Shown here piece by piece: positions 51,602 through 59,138 of a stretch of 64,000 bases of DNA (position 1 is the first letter of the stretch; every line of letters begins with the position of its first letter). The translations under genes and the position numbers were made by a program. Location: positions 62,001 to 126,000 of the forward strand of contig NZ_JAPQNS010000018.1 in the NCBI RefSeq assembly GCF_028867935.1. Direction: 5' to 3'. This DNA comes from Flavobacterium sp. SUN052. GTDB taxonomy: Bacteria > Bacteroidota > Bacteroidia > Flavobacteriales > Flavobacteriaceae. The notes under the pieces were generated by a model. It was not told the DNA's origin. It did not search any database and saw nothing but the letters and a program-made list of their open reading frames with translations.

Positions 51602-52342
51602 TTATTCTGCTTTCGGGAAAACGGGTGCTTTGTTGCTTGTTTTTACGTAGTTCCCCGTTACGGTGGCTGCGTTGCCAAAGCCGCAGTCATAGTCGTTCCC
51701 CACATACACTACGCTGGCTCCACCCTCAAAAAACGTGAGTTTAATGGTGCATTTGCCGTATTCTTTTGAGCTATAAACAGCCTGATTGCCCCGAAATTTG
51801 AGTGTGGTTTTTTCCACCGTGGCCATGTTATACGAAGGCGCTCCCCGATTGCTCTCCATCGCTACCACTAGCTGTCCGTCTGGTTTCTGCTGCACGTAGA
51901 GCTGCCCGGCTCCGGCATCTTTCCCGAAGCTGTAGGCGTAGGTCCCCGTTGGGTTAAAAGACGGCAGGGAAGGGGCGGGGGCGCGGCTGATCTGGGTTAG
52001 CGAGAAAGTCAACTCCCTGGCATTGGTTTTGGGCGCAAACCACGAGCCCAAATAGCCCTTGGCCGATGCCTGCCCAATAAAAATTCCCGTGATGCCTGAT
52101 TTGGTATCGAACTCATGCAGAAGTAAACTGCCGCTTTCGAGCGTACCCACCACCCGAATGGGTACACCCGACCGTTTATAAATCAGCGTTCCGTAGGCCA
52201 GATTATCGTGGGTCGTGAGCGTAAGCGAAACAGGATACTTGTCGTTAACAGCCCCCTCATACGTCCGAACGGAGCGGGGAGCGGGTGTTTGAGCGTGGGT
52301 AAAATGGGCAGCGAATAAAAGGAAAAAAACGAGGTAACGCAT
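51602..52342 (-). CDS. Secreted hypothetical protein
   Basis: 246 residues with a signal peptide ending near HFTHAQ (about 18). The mature protein is beta-rich in two similar halves: the first (about 28-115) has YPVSLTLTTHDNLAYGTLIY, the second (about 128-235) has GTYAYSFGKDAGAGQLYVQQ and CTIKLTFFEGGASVVY. The second half contains two Cys that could pair. This looks like a lipocalin- or MliC-like periplasmic binding fold, but I cannot name the family. The divergent start region with dtd has a symmetrical 9-bp inverted repeat. Confidence 0.65.
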   Translation of the reverse strand: MRYLVFFLLFAAHFTHAQTPAPRSVRTYEGAVNDKYPVSLTLTTHDNLAYGTLIYKRSGVPIRVVGTLESGSLLLHEFDTKSGITGIFIGQASAKGYLGSWFAPKTNARELTFSLTQISRAPAPSLPSFNPTGTYAYSFGKDAGAGQLYVQQKPDGQLVVAMESNRGAPSYNMATVEKTTLKFRGNQAVYSSKEYGKCTIKLTFFEGGASVVYVGNDYDCGFGNAATVTGNYVKTSNKAPVFPKAE

Positions 52343-52363
52343 AGGGGTGAGTGCTTTTGGGTT

Positions 52364-52394
52364 GGCAAGATAAAGACAGTGTTCCTATCTTGCC
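52364..52394. promoter_or_regulatory. Symmetrical inverted repeat in the divergent dtd promoter region
   Basis: GGCAAGATA (52364-52372) and TATCTTGCC (52386-52394) are exact inverted copies 13 bases apart. Each half contains TATCTTG, close to the -7 consensus, pointing towards dtd on one strand and the secreted-protein gene on the other. So it may be a pair of mirror promoters or an operator; the right half ends 2 bases before the dtd ATG. Confidence 0.4.
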
Positions 52395-52396
52395 AC

Positions 52397-52849
52397 ATGA
52401 TTGCTGTGATCCAACGCGTTTCTGAGGCATCCGTAACCATCAATGGAGCCGTAAAAGGACAAATAAAAACCGGGTTTCTGGTGCTGCTCGGAGTTACCCA
52501 TACCGACACCGATGAGGATGTGACCTGGTTGAGTAAAAAGATTGTGGGCATGCGGGTTTTCAACGATGCCGACGAGAAAATGAACCTCGATCTGGCCGCC
52601 GTTGGGGGGAGTATTTTGCTTATCAGTCAGTTCACGCTGCACGCTAGTACCAAAAAAGGGAACCGTCCCGGTTTTACCGAAGCCGCCCGGCCCGAAACGG
52701 CCATTCCGTTGTACGAGCGTATGATTACTCAACTCACCACCGACCTCGGGCAGCCAATCCAGACCGGCGAATTTGGGGCCGATATGAAAGTGTCGCTTCT
52801 CAACGACGGCCCCGTAACTATCGTTATCGATACCAAAAACCGGCAATGA
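52397..52849 (+). CDS. dtd: D-aminoacyl-tRNA deacylase Dtd
   Basis: 150 residues from the ATG at 52397, the standard length; a GTG start at 52379 would add six residues. Motifs: MIAVIQRVSEASV at the start, LLISQFTLHAST (residues about 74-85, catalytic Ser-Gln region) and KKGNRPGFTEAA (about 86-97, with the Gly-cis-Pro-like NRPGF loop). Dtd removes D-amino acids such as D-Tyr and glycine mischarged on tRNA. Its TGA overlaps the ATG of the deformylase-like gene (52846-52849), suggesting one transcript for two translation-related enzymes. Confidence 0.95.
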   Translation: MIAVIQRVSEASVTINGAVKGQIKTGFLVLLGVTHTDTDEDVTWLSKKIVGMRVFNDADEKMNLDLAAVGGSILLISQFTLHASTKKGNRPGFTEAARPETAIPLYERMITQLTTDLGQPIQTGEFGADMKVSLLNDGPVTIVIDTKNRQ

Positions 52850-53355
52850 AAACCCTCTCTGATCTGCTGCTCCTCGGCGATTCGCGCCTGTACGAAACCT
52901 GCGCACCCGTGGAGCGCGACGAATTGCCTCTTGTGGCCGGCTGGGTGGCAGACTTGCACAATGTGATGCAGGAAATCCGGGTGAAGTATAACTTTGGTCG
53001 GGCCATTGCTGCCCCGCAACTGGGTATTATGAAACGGCTGATCTACATGAACATCGATAAACCAGTGGTGTTCATTAATCCGGTACTGGAAAACCTCAGC
53101 GACGATCAGTTTGAACTTTGGGATGATTGCATGAGCTTTCCGAATCTACTGGTGCGCGTAAACCGGCATAAATCGCTCACGATTCACTACCTCAATGAAC
53201 ATTGGCAACCCCAAATGTGGGACATGACCGACGATCTATCCGAATTACTCCAGCACGAATACGACCACTTAGATGGCATTCTCTGTACGATGCGCGCCAT
53301 TGATGAGAAGTCGTTTCTGTGGCGTAACACCCCACCCCCGGCCCCTCCCCGTTAG
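52846..53355 (+). CDS. Peptide deformylase-like protein with repeat-encoded C-terminus
   Basis: 169 residues. The three deformylase motifs are present but altered: motif 1 is RAIAAPQLG (usually GxGLAAPQ), motif 2 is WDDCMSFP (usually EGCLS), motif 3 is LLQHEYDHLDG with the zinc HExxH intact. Cys in motif 2 and the two His should bind the metal. Because motif 2 departs from the canonical form, this is probably a second, divergent PDF and the def symbol is withheld. The last nine residues (TPPPAPPR end) are encoded by the palindromic repeat at 53329-53434, which has supplied the stop codon. ATGA overlap with dtd. Confidence 0.8.
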   Translation: MKTLSDLLLLGDSRLYETCAPVERDELPLVAGWVADLHNVMQEIRVKYNFGRAIAAPQLGIMKRLIYMNIDKPVVFINPVLENLSDDQFELWDDCMSFPNLLVRVNRHKSLTIHYLNEHWQPQMWDMTDDLSELLQHEYDHLDGILCTMRAIDEKSFLWRNTPPPAPPR

Positions 53356-53434
53356 GGAGGGGAGCAGGACTCCAGCCCGGATAATACCGAATGGTTTTCT
53401 CCCCTCCCTAACGGGGAGGGGCCGGGGGTGGGGT
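53329..53434. repeat. 36-bp-arm palindromic repeat (CCCCACCCCCGGCCCC type)
   Basis: 53329-53364 and 53399-53434 are exact complements (36 bp) with a 34-base spacer. The arm is built of ACCCCACCCCCGGCCCCTCC and CCGTTAGGGAGGGGAG, the style of an abundant intergenic repeat seen in Bacteroidota genomes. It is inserted at the 3' end of the deformylase-like gene and supplies its final codons and stop; it can fold into a very stable hairpin and is followed by ATTTTT. Confidence 0.8.
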
Positions 53435-53458
53435 ATTTTTATTGAAAACCATACAACT

Positions 53459-54079
53459 ATGCGTTCTGTAGCCATTTTGCTGTTTAATGAAATTGAAGTG
53501 CTTGACTTTGCCGGGCCGTTCGAGGTGTTTGGTGTGACGGGTCGGCAATCGGGGCAAACGCGCTTTGCAGAGCCACCTTTTCGGGTGTTCACTGTGGCCG
53601 AACGCGGACCGATAAATGCCCGGAATGGGTTGTGCATCACCCCAACTTATTTGCTCAATGACCATCCGCAGGCCGACGTGCTGGTGGTGCCGGGTGGGGG
53701 AGGTGTCCATCCCGATGGCACTCGCTATGGCTCCCGGCGCGAGATGGATAACCCCGCCGTGCTGGCCTGGGTAAAACGCCAGGCCGAACGAGCCGAGATT
53801 ATTTTGTCGGTTTGCACGGGTTCGTTTATTCTGGGAAAGGCGGGTTTGCTGGATGGATTGGCTGCCACCACGCACTATAAAGCTATGGACGGCATGCGCG
53901 ATGCTGCCCCCAACACCGAGCTTCGGCCCACCGAACGCTGGGTCGACAATGGTAAAATAATCACCTCGGCGGGAATCTCTGCCGGCATCGACGCATCGCT
54001 GTATGTGGTCGGGAAATTGCATGGTTCCGACGAAGCTGCCGAGACCGCCAGGTACATGCAATACGATTATTGGGAATAA
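53459..54079 (+). CDS. DJ-1/PfpI family protein
   Basis: 206 residues from the ATG at 53459; a longer frame from 53273 runs through the palindromic repeat and the deformylase gene and is an artefact. It has the GATase1-like fold: VAILLFNEIEVLDFAGPFEV at the N-terminus and the nucleophile elbow LSVCTGSFILGKAGLL with Cys119. Acidic partner residues in the N-terminal EVLDFAGP stretch and a His (TTHYKAM) follow the isonitrile-hydratase-like (InhA) or AraC-associated branch. Members hydrate isonitriles, act as glyoxalases or chaperones, or bind small ligands; the exact one is unclear. No DNA-binding domain is attached. Confidence 0.85.
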   Translation: MRSVAILLFNEIEVLDFAGPFEVFGVTGRQSGQTRFAEPPFRVFTVAERGPINARNGLCITPTYLLNDHPQADVLVVPGGGGVHPDGTRYGSRREMDNPAVLAWVKRQAERAEIILSVCTGSFILGKAGLLDGLAATTHYKAMDGMRDAAPNTELRPTERWVDNGKIITSAGISAGIDASLYVVGKLHGSDEAAETARYMQYDYWE

Positions 54080-54172
54080 ACTTTTTATTCCTTCGTTTAG
54101 CAGAAAACGGTATTTTTACCAAAATCACTGCTCTTCAACGCACTAAACCCGGTTGGAGGAGCCTGCACCCGA

Positions 54173-54814
54173 ATGGATTTTTTACCTGCTGACCTAACGG
54201 CCTATGCTGATGCCCACACCTCGCCCGAGAGTGAAGTGCTCCGTCGGCTAAACCGCGAAACCCACGCTAAAGTACTGCATTCCCGCATGTTGTCGGGGCA
54301 TTTTCAGGGCCGTTTGCTGTCGATGCTGTCGCACATGATGCGCCCACGACGTATTCTTGAAATTGGTACTTACACGGGTTATTCGGCCCTGTGCCTGGCC
54401 GAAGGGCTTGCCGACGATGGCCTGTTGATCACCTTGGATAAAAACGAAGAGCTTGAAGACATTGCCCGTGCTGCCTGGCAACAGTCGCCGTATGCTCAGA
54501 AAATCGACTTGCGGCTGGGCGATGCCAGAAAGCTGATTCCGGAAATTGATGAGGTATTCGATCTGGTATTTATTGATGCCGACAAGCAGAATTATTCTCT
54601 GTATTTCGATTTGGTAATTGATAAAGTACGGCCCGGCGGGTTAATGCTGGCCGACAATGTGCTGTGGAGCGGTAAGGTTGTGGAACCGCTGAAGGCATCG
54701 GATAAGGATACCCCAACGGTACTGGCCTTTAACCAAAAAGTTCAGGACGATCCCCGCGTTGAAAATGTGTTGCTGCCCGTTCGCGACGGCGTAATGATGA
54801 TTCGAAAACTATGA
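54173..54814 (+). CDS. Class I SAM-dependent O-methyltransferase
   Basis: 213 residues of the catechol/caffeoyl-CoA O-methyltransferase family (Methyltransf_3). SAM motif I is LEIGTYTGYSAL (about 62-73), motif II around LDKNEELEDIARAAW, and the metal-binding DxDK is VFIDADKQNYSLYF, with LADNVLWSGKV after it. The enzyme methylates a hydroxyl of a small molecule with a divalent metal; substrate unknown. Its stop overlaps the start of the LysM transglycosylase gene (ATGA, 54811-54814), so they are translated together although their functions seem unrelated. Confidence 0.9.
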   Translation: MDFLPADLTAYADAHTSPESEVLRRLNRETHAKVLHSRMLSGHFQGRLLSMLSHMMRPRRILEIGTYTGYSALCLAEGLADDGLLITLDKNEELEDIARAAWQQSPYAQKIDLRLGDARKLIPEIDEVFDLVFIDADKQNYSLYFDLVIDKVRPGGLMLADNVLWSGKVVEPLKASDKDTPTVLAFNQKVQDDPRVENVLLPVRDGVMMIRKL

Positions 54815-57171
54815 AAACCCTATTAACCCTTCTTTCGCTTTTTGTTGGTACAGTAACGCTGGCCCAGCCTCCCGCTATTCCGTCGGTGCCACCCCGTACT
54901 GACTTTGCTGGTATATCCATTCAACTCGACGAGTCGGCCCGGCAGATTATCCAGCAGGACATCAACGCCTTGTATGCCAATCGCCAGTACTGGAGTGCCA
55001 AACTCGACCGGGTGGTGTTGTACTTCCCGATCATCGAAGCCATTCTGACCGACGAAGACGTACCGACCGATTTTAAATATCTCGCGGTGCAGGAGAGCTC
55101 ACTCACCCCCGACGCAGTGTCTACATCACAGGCAGTGGGCTTCTGGCAGTTCAAGCGCGAAACGGCCCTTATCAATGGGTTACGCGTTGACGATCAGATC
55201 GACGAACGGAAAAGCATCACTGGATCCACTCGTGGAGCGGCTACGTACCTCAAAAAGAGCAACGCGAAATTCAATAACTGGGTATCGTCGCTGTATTCGT
55301 TTTACCTCGGGGCCACGGGCATTACCAAACTGGTTCCGGCTGAGTGGGCCTATGCCAAAGAGATTTCGCTGAATGGCACCACGGATCGGTATGTGTTGCG
55401 GTTTCTGGCGCACAAAATTGCCGTAGAAAACGCTCTGCCATCGTACCAGACCCGAAACGCCGTTGCTCTTATCGAATACCCCAATGGTGGAGGAAAAACA
55501 ATTCAGCAGGTAGTGACCGACCTCGGCGCAACCGGGGTGCAGGTAAACACTGATGATTTGCTGACCTATAACCGCTGGATTTTGGGCGAGAGTATTCCCT
55601 CCGATAAACAATACACGGTGATGATTCCGGTGCCGAGCAACCAGATCAACGATGTACGCGGCCGTATTGTGGCTGTTTCGGACAAGAAAACCCCTGATTT
55701 TGTACAGAATGATGTGGGCTTCCCGGTCCTGAAAAAAGTAACACTGGGGGTGCGGAGTCAGGCCGATCCTATCTTGTACGAAATAAACGGCTTGCCCGGT
55801 ATTCAGGCGCAGTCGGGCGACAACGGCGGATCGCTGGCGCGTAAAGCCCGTATTAGCTATTCGAGCTTTTTGCGCTACAACGATCTGGGTGAGAAAGACC
55901 CGATTGTGGCAGGTGAGGTGTACTATCTGGCCAAAAAGCGGAAGAAAGCGTTGGTGCCCTTTCACACCACGCGCGATGGCGAAACAAGCCGGAGTATTTC
56001 GAACCGCTACGGTATCCGGCTGAAAAAACTGATGCGCTACAACCGGCTCGACCGGGTGCAGAAACTACAGGTAGGCCGCGTGATGTGGCTCCGCGAACGT
56101 CGACCCCGCAACCGCCCGGTTGAGATTATCAACGTGCCGACTCCACCCGTGTACGACCAGACACCGGCCACCCCATCGACCCGCCCGGACGTTGCCCAAA
56201 GCAGCGGAACAACGGAGGGGACGGTTGTTCCGTCGCGGCCGGTCAACAGCGACAATATACCCCGTAACCCATCGGAGCGGAAAGTGTACACGCCTAAATT
56301 TGGCGGGGAAGATGTGCCAGCTACCACCACGACTCCTGCGCCGGACCGTTCTGCGTCTACTCCGAATCCAGTTGCCACCACCAGCGTCCCAGAACGGACT
56401 CGTCCGGTTCCAGCGCCTACGAATCGCCCCACCAGTGAAACGCCTACCCGCCCTACGCCCACAACGGGCAGTAGCAACGGAACCACCCGGACAATCACGG
56501 TGAAACCTGCCAATCCTGTTTCGGAGCCGGAAACCGATAATGATGTACTGCCTTCCGTGCCAACAAAAACAGCCAAGCAGGGTGGATTCGAAGTAACAGG
56601 TAACGAATCTGCTACGCCCCCCACAACCAGTTCATCGGGACGTACCCGTCTACCAACGGCTCCTCCTGCTGTGAGTACGGTGCCCCGTTCGGAGCCAGCG
56701 GCTACTACGACAAAGCCAAATTCGCCAGCTAAAACCGACGGGTCTATTGTTACCATCACGCCCCCTGCTACTAAAACGCCCAGCCGCCCGGCTACAGGTT
56801 CAACAGCCGGAAACCGCACCATGACGCACTCGGTAGAAGCAGGTCAGACGTATTATAGCATCTCTAAATTGTACGGTGTTTCCATTGATGATGTGCTGGC
56901 TACCAATAACCTGACACTGGAGAATAAACTATCCGTTGGTCAACAGTTGACGATTCGTAACGTTCCCCAGGGTTTCCCGGTCGGCCGCGAAATTAACACA
57001 TCTGCACCCGCTGCGGCTACGCAGGAGGTGGTCTACCATACTGTTGAAAAAGGGCAGACCATGTTCAGGATCTCTAAGCTGTACAACGTGACTATCGAGC
57101 AGATTCAGCAGTGGAACGGCCTAACCGACGTAGCCGTTAAAGAAGGACAAAAGATCAAGATAATTAAATGA
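54811..57171 (+). CDS. MltD-like lytic transglycosylase with LysM domains
   Basis: 786 residues. Signal peptide ends at VTLAQ (about 19). The SLT domain (about 75-205) has catalytic Glu95 in YLAVQESSLTPDAVS, then AVGFWQFKRETA. A LysM-like unit lies about 390-435, then a 230-residue Pro/Thr/Ser-rich linker, then two clear LysM domains (about 672-717, SVEAGQTYYSISKLYGVS, and 742-786, TVEKGQTMFRISKLYNVT). Such enzymes cut the glycan strands of peptidoglycan with 1,6-anhydro formation at the cell wall. The very long low-complexity linker would let it reach through the periplasm. It is coupled with the O-methyltransferase gene. Confidence 0.92.
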   Translation: MKTLLTLLSLFVGTVTLAQPPAIPSVPPRTDFAGISIQLDESARQIIQQDINALYANRQYWSAKLDRVVLYFPIIEAILTDEDVPTDFKYLAVQESSLTPDAVSTSQAVGFWQFKRETALINGLRVDDQIDERKSITGSTRGAATYLKKSNAKFNNWVSSLYSFYLGATGITKLVPAEWAYAKEISLNGTTDRYVLRFLAHKIAVENALPSYQTRNAVALIEYPNGGGKTIQQVVTDLGATGVQVNTDDLLTYNRWILGESIPSDKQYTVMIPVPSNQINDVRGRIVAVSDKKTPDFVQNDVGFPVLKKVTLGVRSQADPILYEINGLPGIQAQSGDNGGSLARKARISYSSFLRYNDLGEKDPIVAGEVYYLAKKRKKALVPFHTTRDGETSRSISNRYGIRLKKLMRYNRLDRVQKLQVGRVMWLRERRPRNRPVEIINVPTPPVYDQTPATPSTRPDVAQSSGTTEGTVVPSRPVNSDNIPRNPSERKVYTPKFGGEDVPATTTTPAPDRSASTPNPVATTSVPERTRPVPAPTNRPTSETPTRPTPTTGSSNGTTRTITVKPANPVSEPETDNDVLPSVPTKTAKQGGFEVTGNESATPPTTSSSGRTRLPTAPPAVSTVPRSEPAATTTKPNSPAKTDGSIVTITPPATKTPSRPATGSTAGNRTMTHSVEAGQTYYSISKLYGVSIDDVLATNNLTLENKLSVGQQLTIRNVPQGFPVGREINTSAPAAATQEVVYHTVEKGQTMFRISKLYNVTIEQIQQWNGLTDVAVKEGQKIKIIK

Positions 57172-57255
57172 TGGATGGTAGACATTGGATTCTGGATGTT
57201 GGAAAAGATAACGTACACCACCCAGTATCCAACGTCTACCATTCAGTATCCAACT
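57172..57255. repeat. Imperfect hairpin repeat of TCCAACnTCTACC units
   Basis: Short units of the form ATCCAAC and GTCTACC appear twice to the right (57225-57255) and, in inverted form, to the left (57172-57205), so the segment can fold back on itself. Similar units (TCCAACATCTA, GCGTCCAGCGTCCAA) recur at 57860-57893 before the next gene. These are repeat-type intergenic sequences; a role in termination is possible. Confidence 0.45.
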
Positions 57256-57819
57256 ATGATTCTGATAGAGAACACCGTAATAAGTGATGACATTGCCGAG
57301 AAATTTTTCGTCTGTAACCTCGACAAGTGCAAAGGTGCCTGCTGCGTAGAGGGCGACATGGGCGCTCCCCTCGAAGGCGATGAGATGAATATTCTGCAAC
57401 GTATTTACCCCAAAATAAAGCCGTATCTGTCGCCAGAGGGTATTGCTGCCATTGAGAAACAAGGTCTTTACGAACCCGATGGTGAAGGCGGGTTTGTGAC
57501 TACAACCGTAGGCGGCCGCGAGTGCGTATATGCTACGTGGAACGATAAGGGTATACTGAAGTGCGGTATCGAAGAAGCGTATAACGATGGCAAAGTCGAC
57601 TGGAAAAAGCCTATATCCTGCCATCTATACCCCATCCGCGTTACTAAATACGACCAATACCACGCCCTCAACTACGACCGTTGGCCAATCTGTAGCCCTG
57701 CCTGTGGCTTTGGCAAGGAGCTAAACGTGCCGGTATACAAATTCGTCCGCGAAGCCCTGATCCGAGCCTATGGCGAGGCATGGTACGCCGAGTTAGTGAA
57801 GGAGATCGAAGAAAAATAG
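57256..57819 (+). CDS. DUF3109 family cysteine-rich protein
   Basis: 187 residues from the ATG at 57256; an earlier TTG- or ATG-like start at 57175 lies in the repeat. The DUF3109 signature is [20 protein letters not shown] near residue 18, with four closely spaced Cys, followed by [21 protein letters not shown] and [10 protein letters not shown]. The eight or so conserved Cys are spaced like a zinc or iron-sulfur site related to the YkgJ CxxC zinc-cluster family. The function is unknown; it is a common, conserved cytoplasmic protein of Bacteroidota. Confidence 0.85.
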   Translation: MILIENTVISDDIAEKFFVCNLDKCKGACCVEGDMGAPLEGDEMNILQRIYPKIKPYLSPEGIAAIEKQGLYEPDGEGGFVTTTVGGRECVYATWNDKGILKCGIEEAYNDGKVDWKKPISCHLYPIRVTKYDQYHALNYDRWPICSPACGFGKELNVPVYKFVREALIRAYGEAWYAELVKEIEEK

Positions 57820-57896
57820 ACCCTGGATTTTAGATTTTAAATCATACCAGAGTTCATTATCCAACATCTAGCGTCCAGCGTCCAATATCTAATCTA

Positions 57897-58226
57897 ATGG
57901 AAAAGCGCGATTACTTCGAGGATGTGTATGAAGTAGTGCGGCAGATACCGCCGGGCCGCGTCACCACCTACGGAGCAATCGCGCGTTTTTTAAGTCTTCG
58001 GGCGGGAGCCAGAATGGTGGGCTGGGCCATGAACGGCTGCCACGCCCGCCCTGATGTTCCGGCACAACGAGTCGTCAATCGGGTTGGTGTATTGTCGGGA
58101 AAGCACTTTTTCGGTACGCCCACCCGCATGCAGGAGTTGCTTGAAGCCGAGGGGGTCCGGGTTGATGATGATCGGGTAGTGGAGTTCCAGAAACTGTTGT
58201 GGGACCCTAGCAGCGAACTCTTATAA
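57897..58226 (+). CDS. Alkyltransferase-like protein (MGMT fold without catalytic Cys)
   Basis: 109 residues matching the DNA-binding domain of O6-alkylguanine-DNA methyltransferase: RQIPPGRVTTYGAIARFL (winged helix with the arginine finger), GWAMNGCHARPDVPAQRVV, then GVLSGKHFFGTP. The PCHR active-site motif is PAQR (Pro55-Arg58), so the alkyl-accepting Cys is replaced by Ala56. Such alkyltransferase-like proteins bind O6-alkylguanine and hand it to nucleotide excision repair. It is convergent with mtgA and the two stops overlap by six bases (58221-58226), so no terminator separates them. Confidence 0.85.
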   Translation: MEKRDYFEDVYEVVRQIPPGRVTTYGAIARFLSLRAGARMVGWAMNGCHARPDVPAQRVVNRVGVLSGKHFFGTPTRMQELLEAEGVRVDDDRVVEFQKLLWDPSSELL

Positions 58227-59090
58227 ATTTCTGACGTATTTCTGCCCGCCCAGCGCCCGCATTTGCCGGGCAATTTGCCGGGTTCGTCGTTGAGTGTAGC
58301 TAGATGGCTTTTTGATTGAAAACTGGATAGGATTGGGCAAAACAGCCGCAATCCGGGCGGCTTCGTCGCGGCTTAGCGATTTGGCCGAGTGTCCATAATA
58401 CCGTTTGCTGGCGGCTTCCACGCCAAAAGTCATCGGGCCAGTTTCGGCCACGTTTAGGTATACTTCGAGGATGCGTTTCTTGCCCCAAACCAGTTCGATC
58501 AGGGCGGTGAAGTACACCTCAAGGCCCTTGCGGATGTAGCTCCGGCCATTCCACAAAAACACGTTTTTGGCCACCTGCTGCGAGATCGTACTAGCTCCGC
58601 GTGGCCGTTTACGATACTTGTTTTCTTTGATTGCATCCTGAATTTCGTCAAAGTCGAATCCCCAGTGGTACGGAAAGGCCTGGTCTTCGGATGACAAGAC
58701 GGCTAAAGCGGCTTCTTTGCTGATGTTGTCGTAGGAGGTCCAGTCTTTATACACCCGGCTACTTGCGTCGGTCCCAATGGTATCCCACCAGCGCGACACC
58801 ACCAGGGGGGTTACCCAGACGGGTACCCATTTTAGCACCACCACCCAGCCCAGCGAGAACAGAAATGTGTACAGAAACAGACGTGACGCCCATCCGTATG
58901 CCCGCTCTATCCAGGGGCGTTCCCGCACAAACGAACGCGCCTGTGCCCACCTAGACGGTTTCCGCGTGACGGTCCACGAAGCTGCTGCCTGCCGGGTCGC
59001 GTTGTCGCGCTGCCTGGAGGAAGGTGGGGGAGTCGACGGGTTAATAGGCTGACGGGGCGTGTTGCTATTACGCGGGCGATTTTCGGACAT
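58221..59090 (-). CDS. mtgA: Monofunctional peptidoglycan glycosyltransferase MtgA
   Basis: 289 residues. A 55-residue Pro/Ser/Arg-rich cytoplasmic tail precedes one membrane helix (about 69-89). The GT51 domain has catalytic Glu135 in VLSSEDQAFPYHWGFD and RGASTISQQVAKNVFLW, then RKGLEVYFTALIEL, KRILEVYLNVAE and YGHSAKSLSRDEAA. It polymerises lipid II into glycan strands without a transpeptidase domain. The gene comes 48 bases after hemW on the same strand. The unusually long disordered N-terminus may be a partner-binding tail. Confidence 0.93.
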   Translation of the reverse strand: MSENRPRNSNTPRQPINPSTPPPSSRQRDNATRQAAASWTVTRKPSRWAQARSFVRERPWIERAYGWASRLFLYTFLFSLGWVVVLKWVPVWVTPLVVSRWWDTIGTDASSRVYKDWTSYDNISKEAALAVLSSEDQAFPYHWGFDFDEIQDAIKENKYRKRPRGASTISQQVAKNVFLWNGRSYIRKGLEVYFTALIELVWGKKRILEVYLNVAETGPMTFGVEAASKRYYGHSAKSLSRDEAARIAAVLPNPIQFSIKKPSSYTQRRTRQIARQMRALGGQKYVRNL

Positions 59091-59138
59091 ACACCGGATA
59101 AACGATAATTAGGGCGAAAATGCTAAAAAAAGAGGGAT

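Noticed and set aside
53269..53640. Frames reading PPPAPPR or PLPVREG on both strands
   Set aside because: Produced by the palindromic repeat at 53329-53434; such sequences are false in many genomes.
55180..56822. Two long minus-strand frames opposite the LysM transglycosylase gene
   Set aside because: The Val/Gly/Thr-rich one mirrors the Pro/Thr-rich linker; the other mirrors the SLT domain. Neither has a recognisable start or family.
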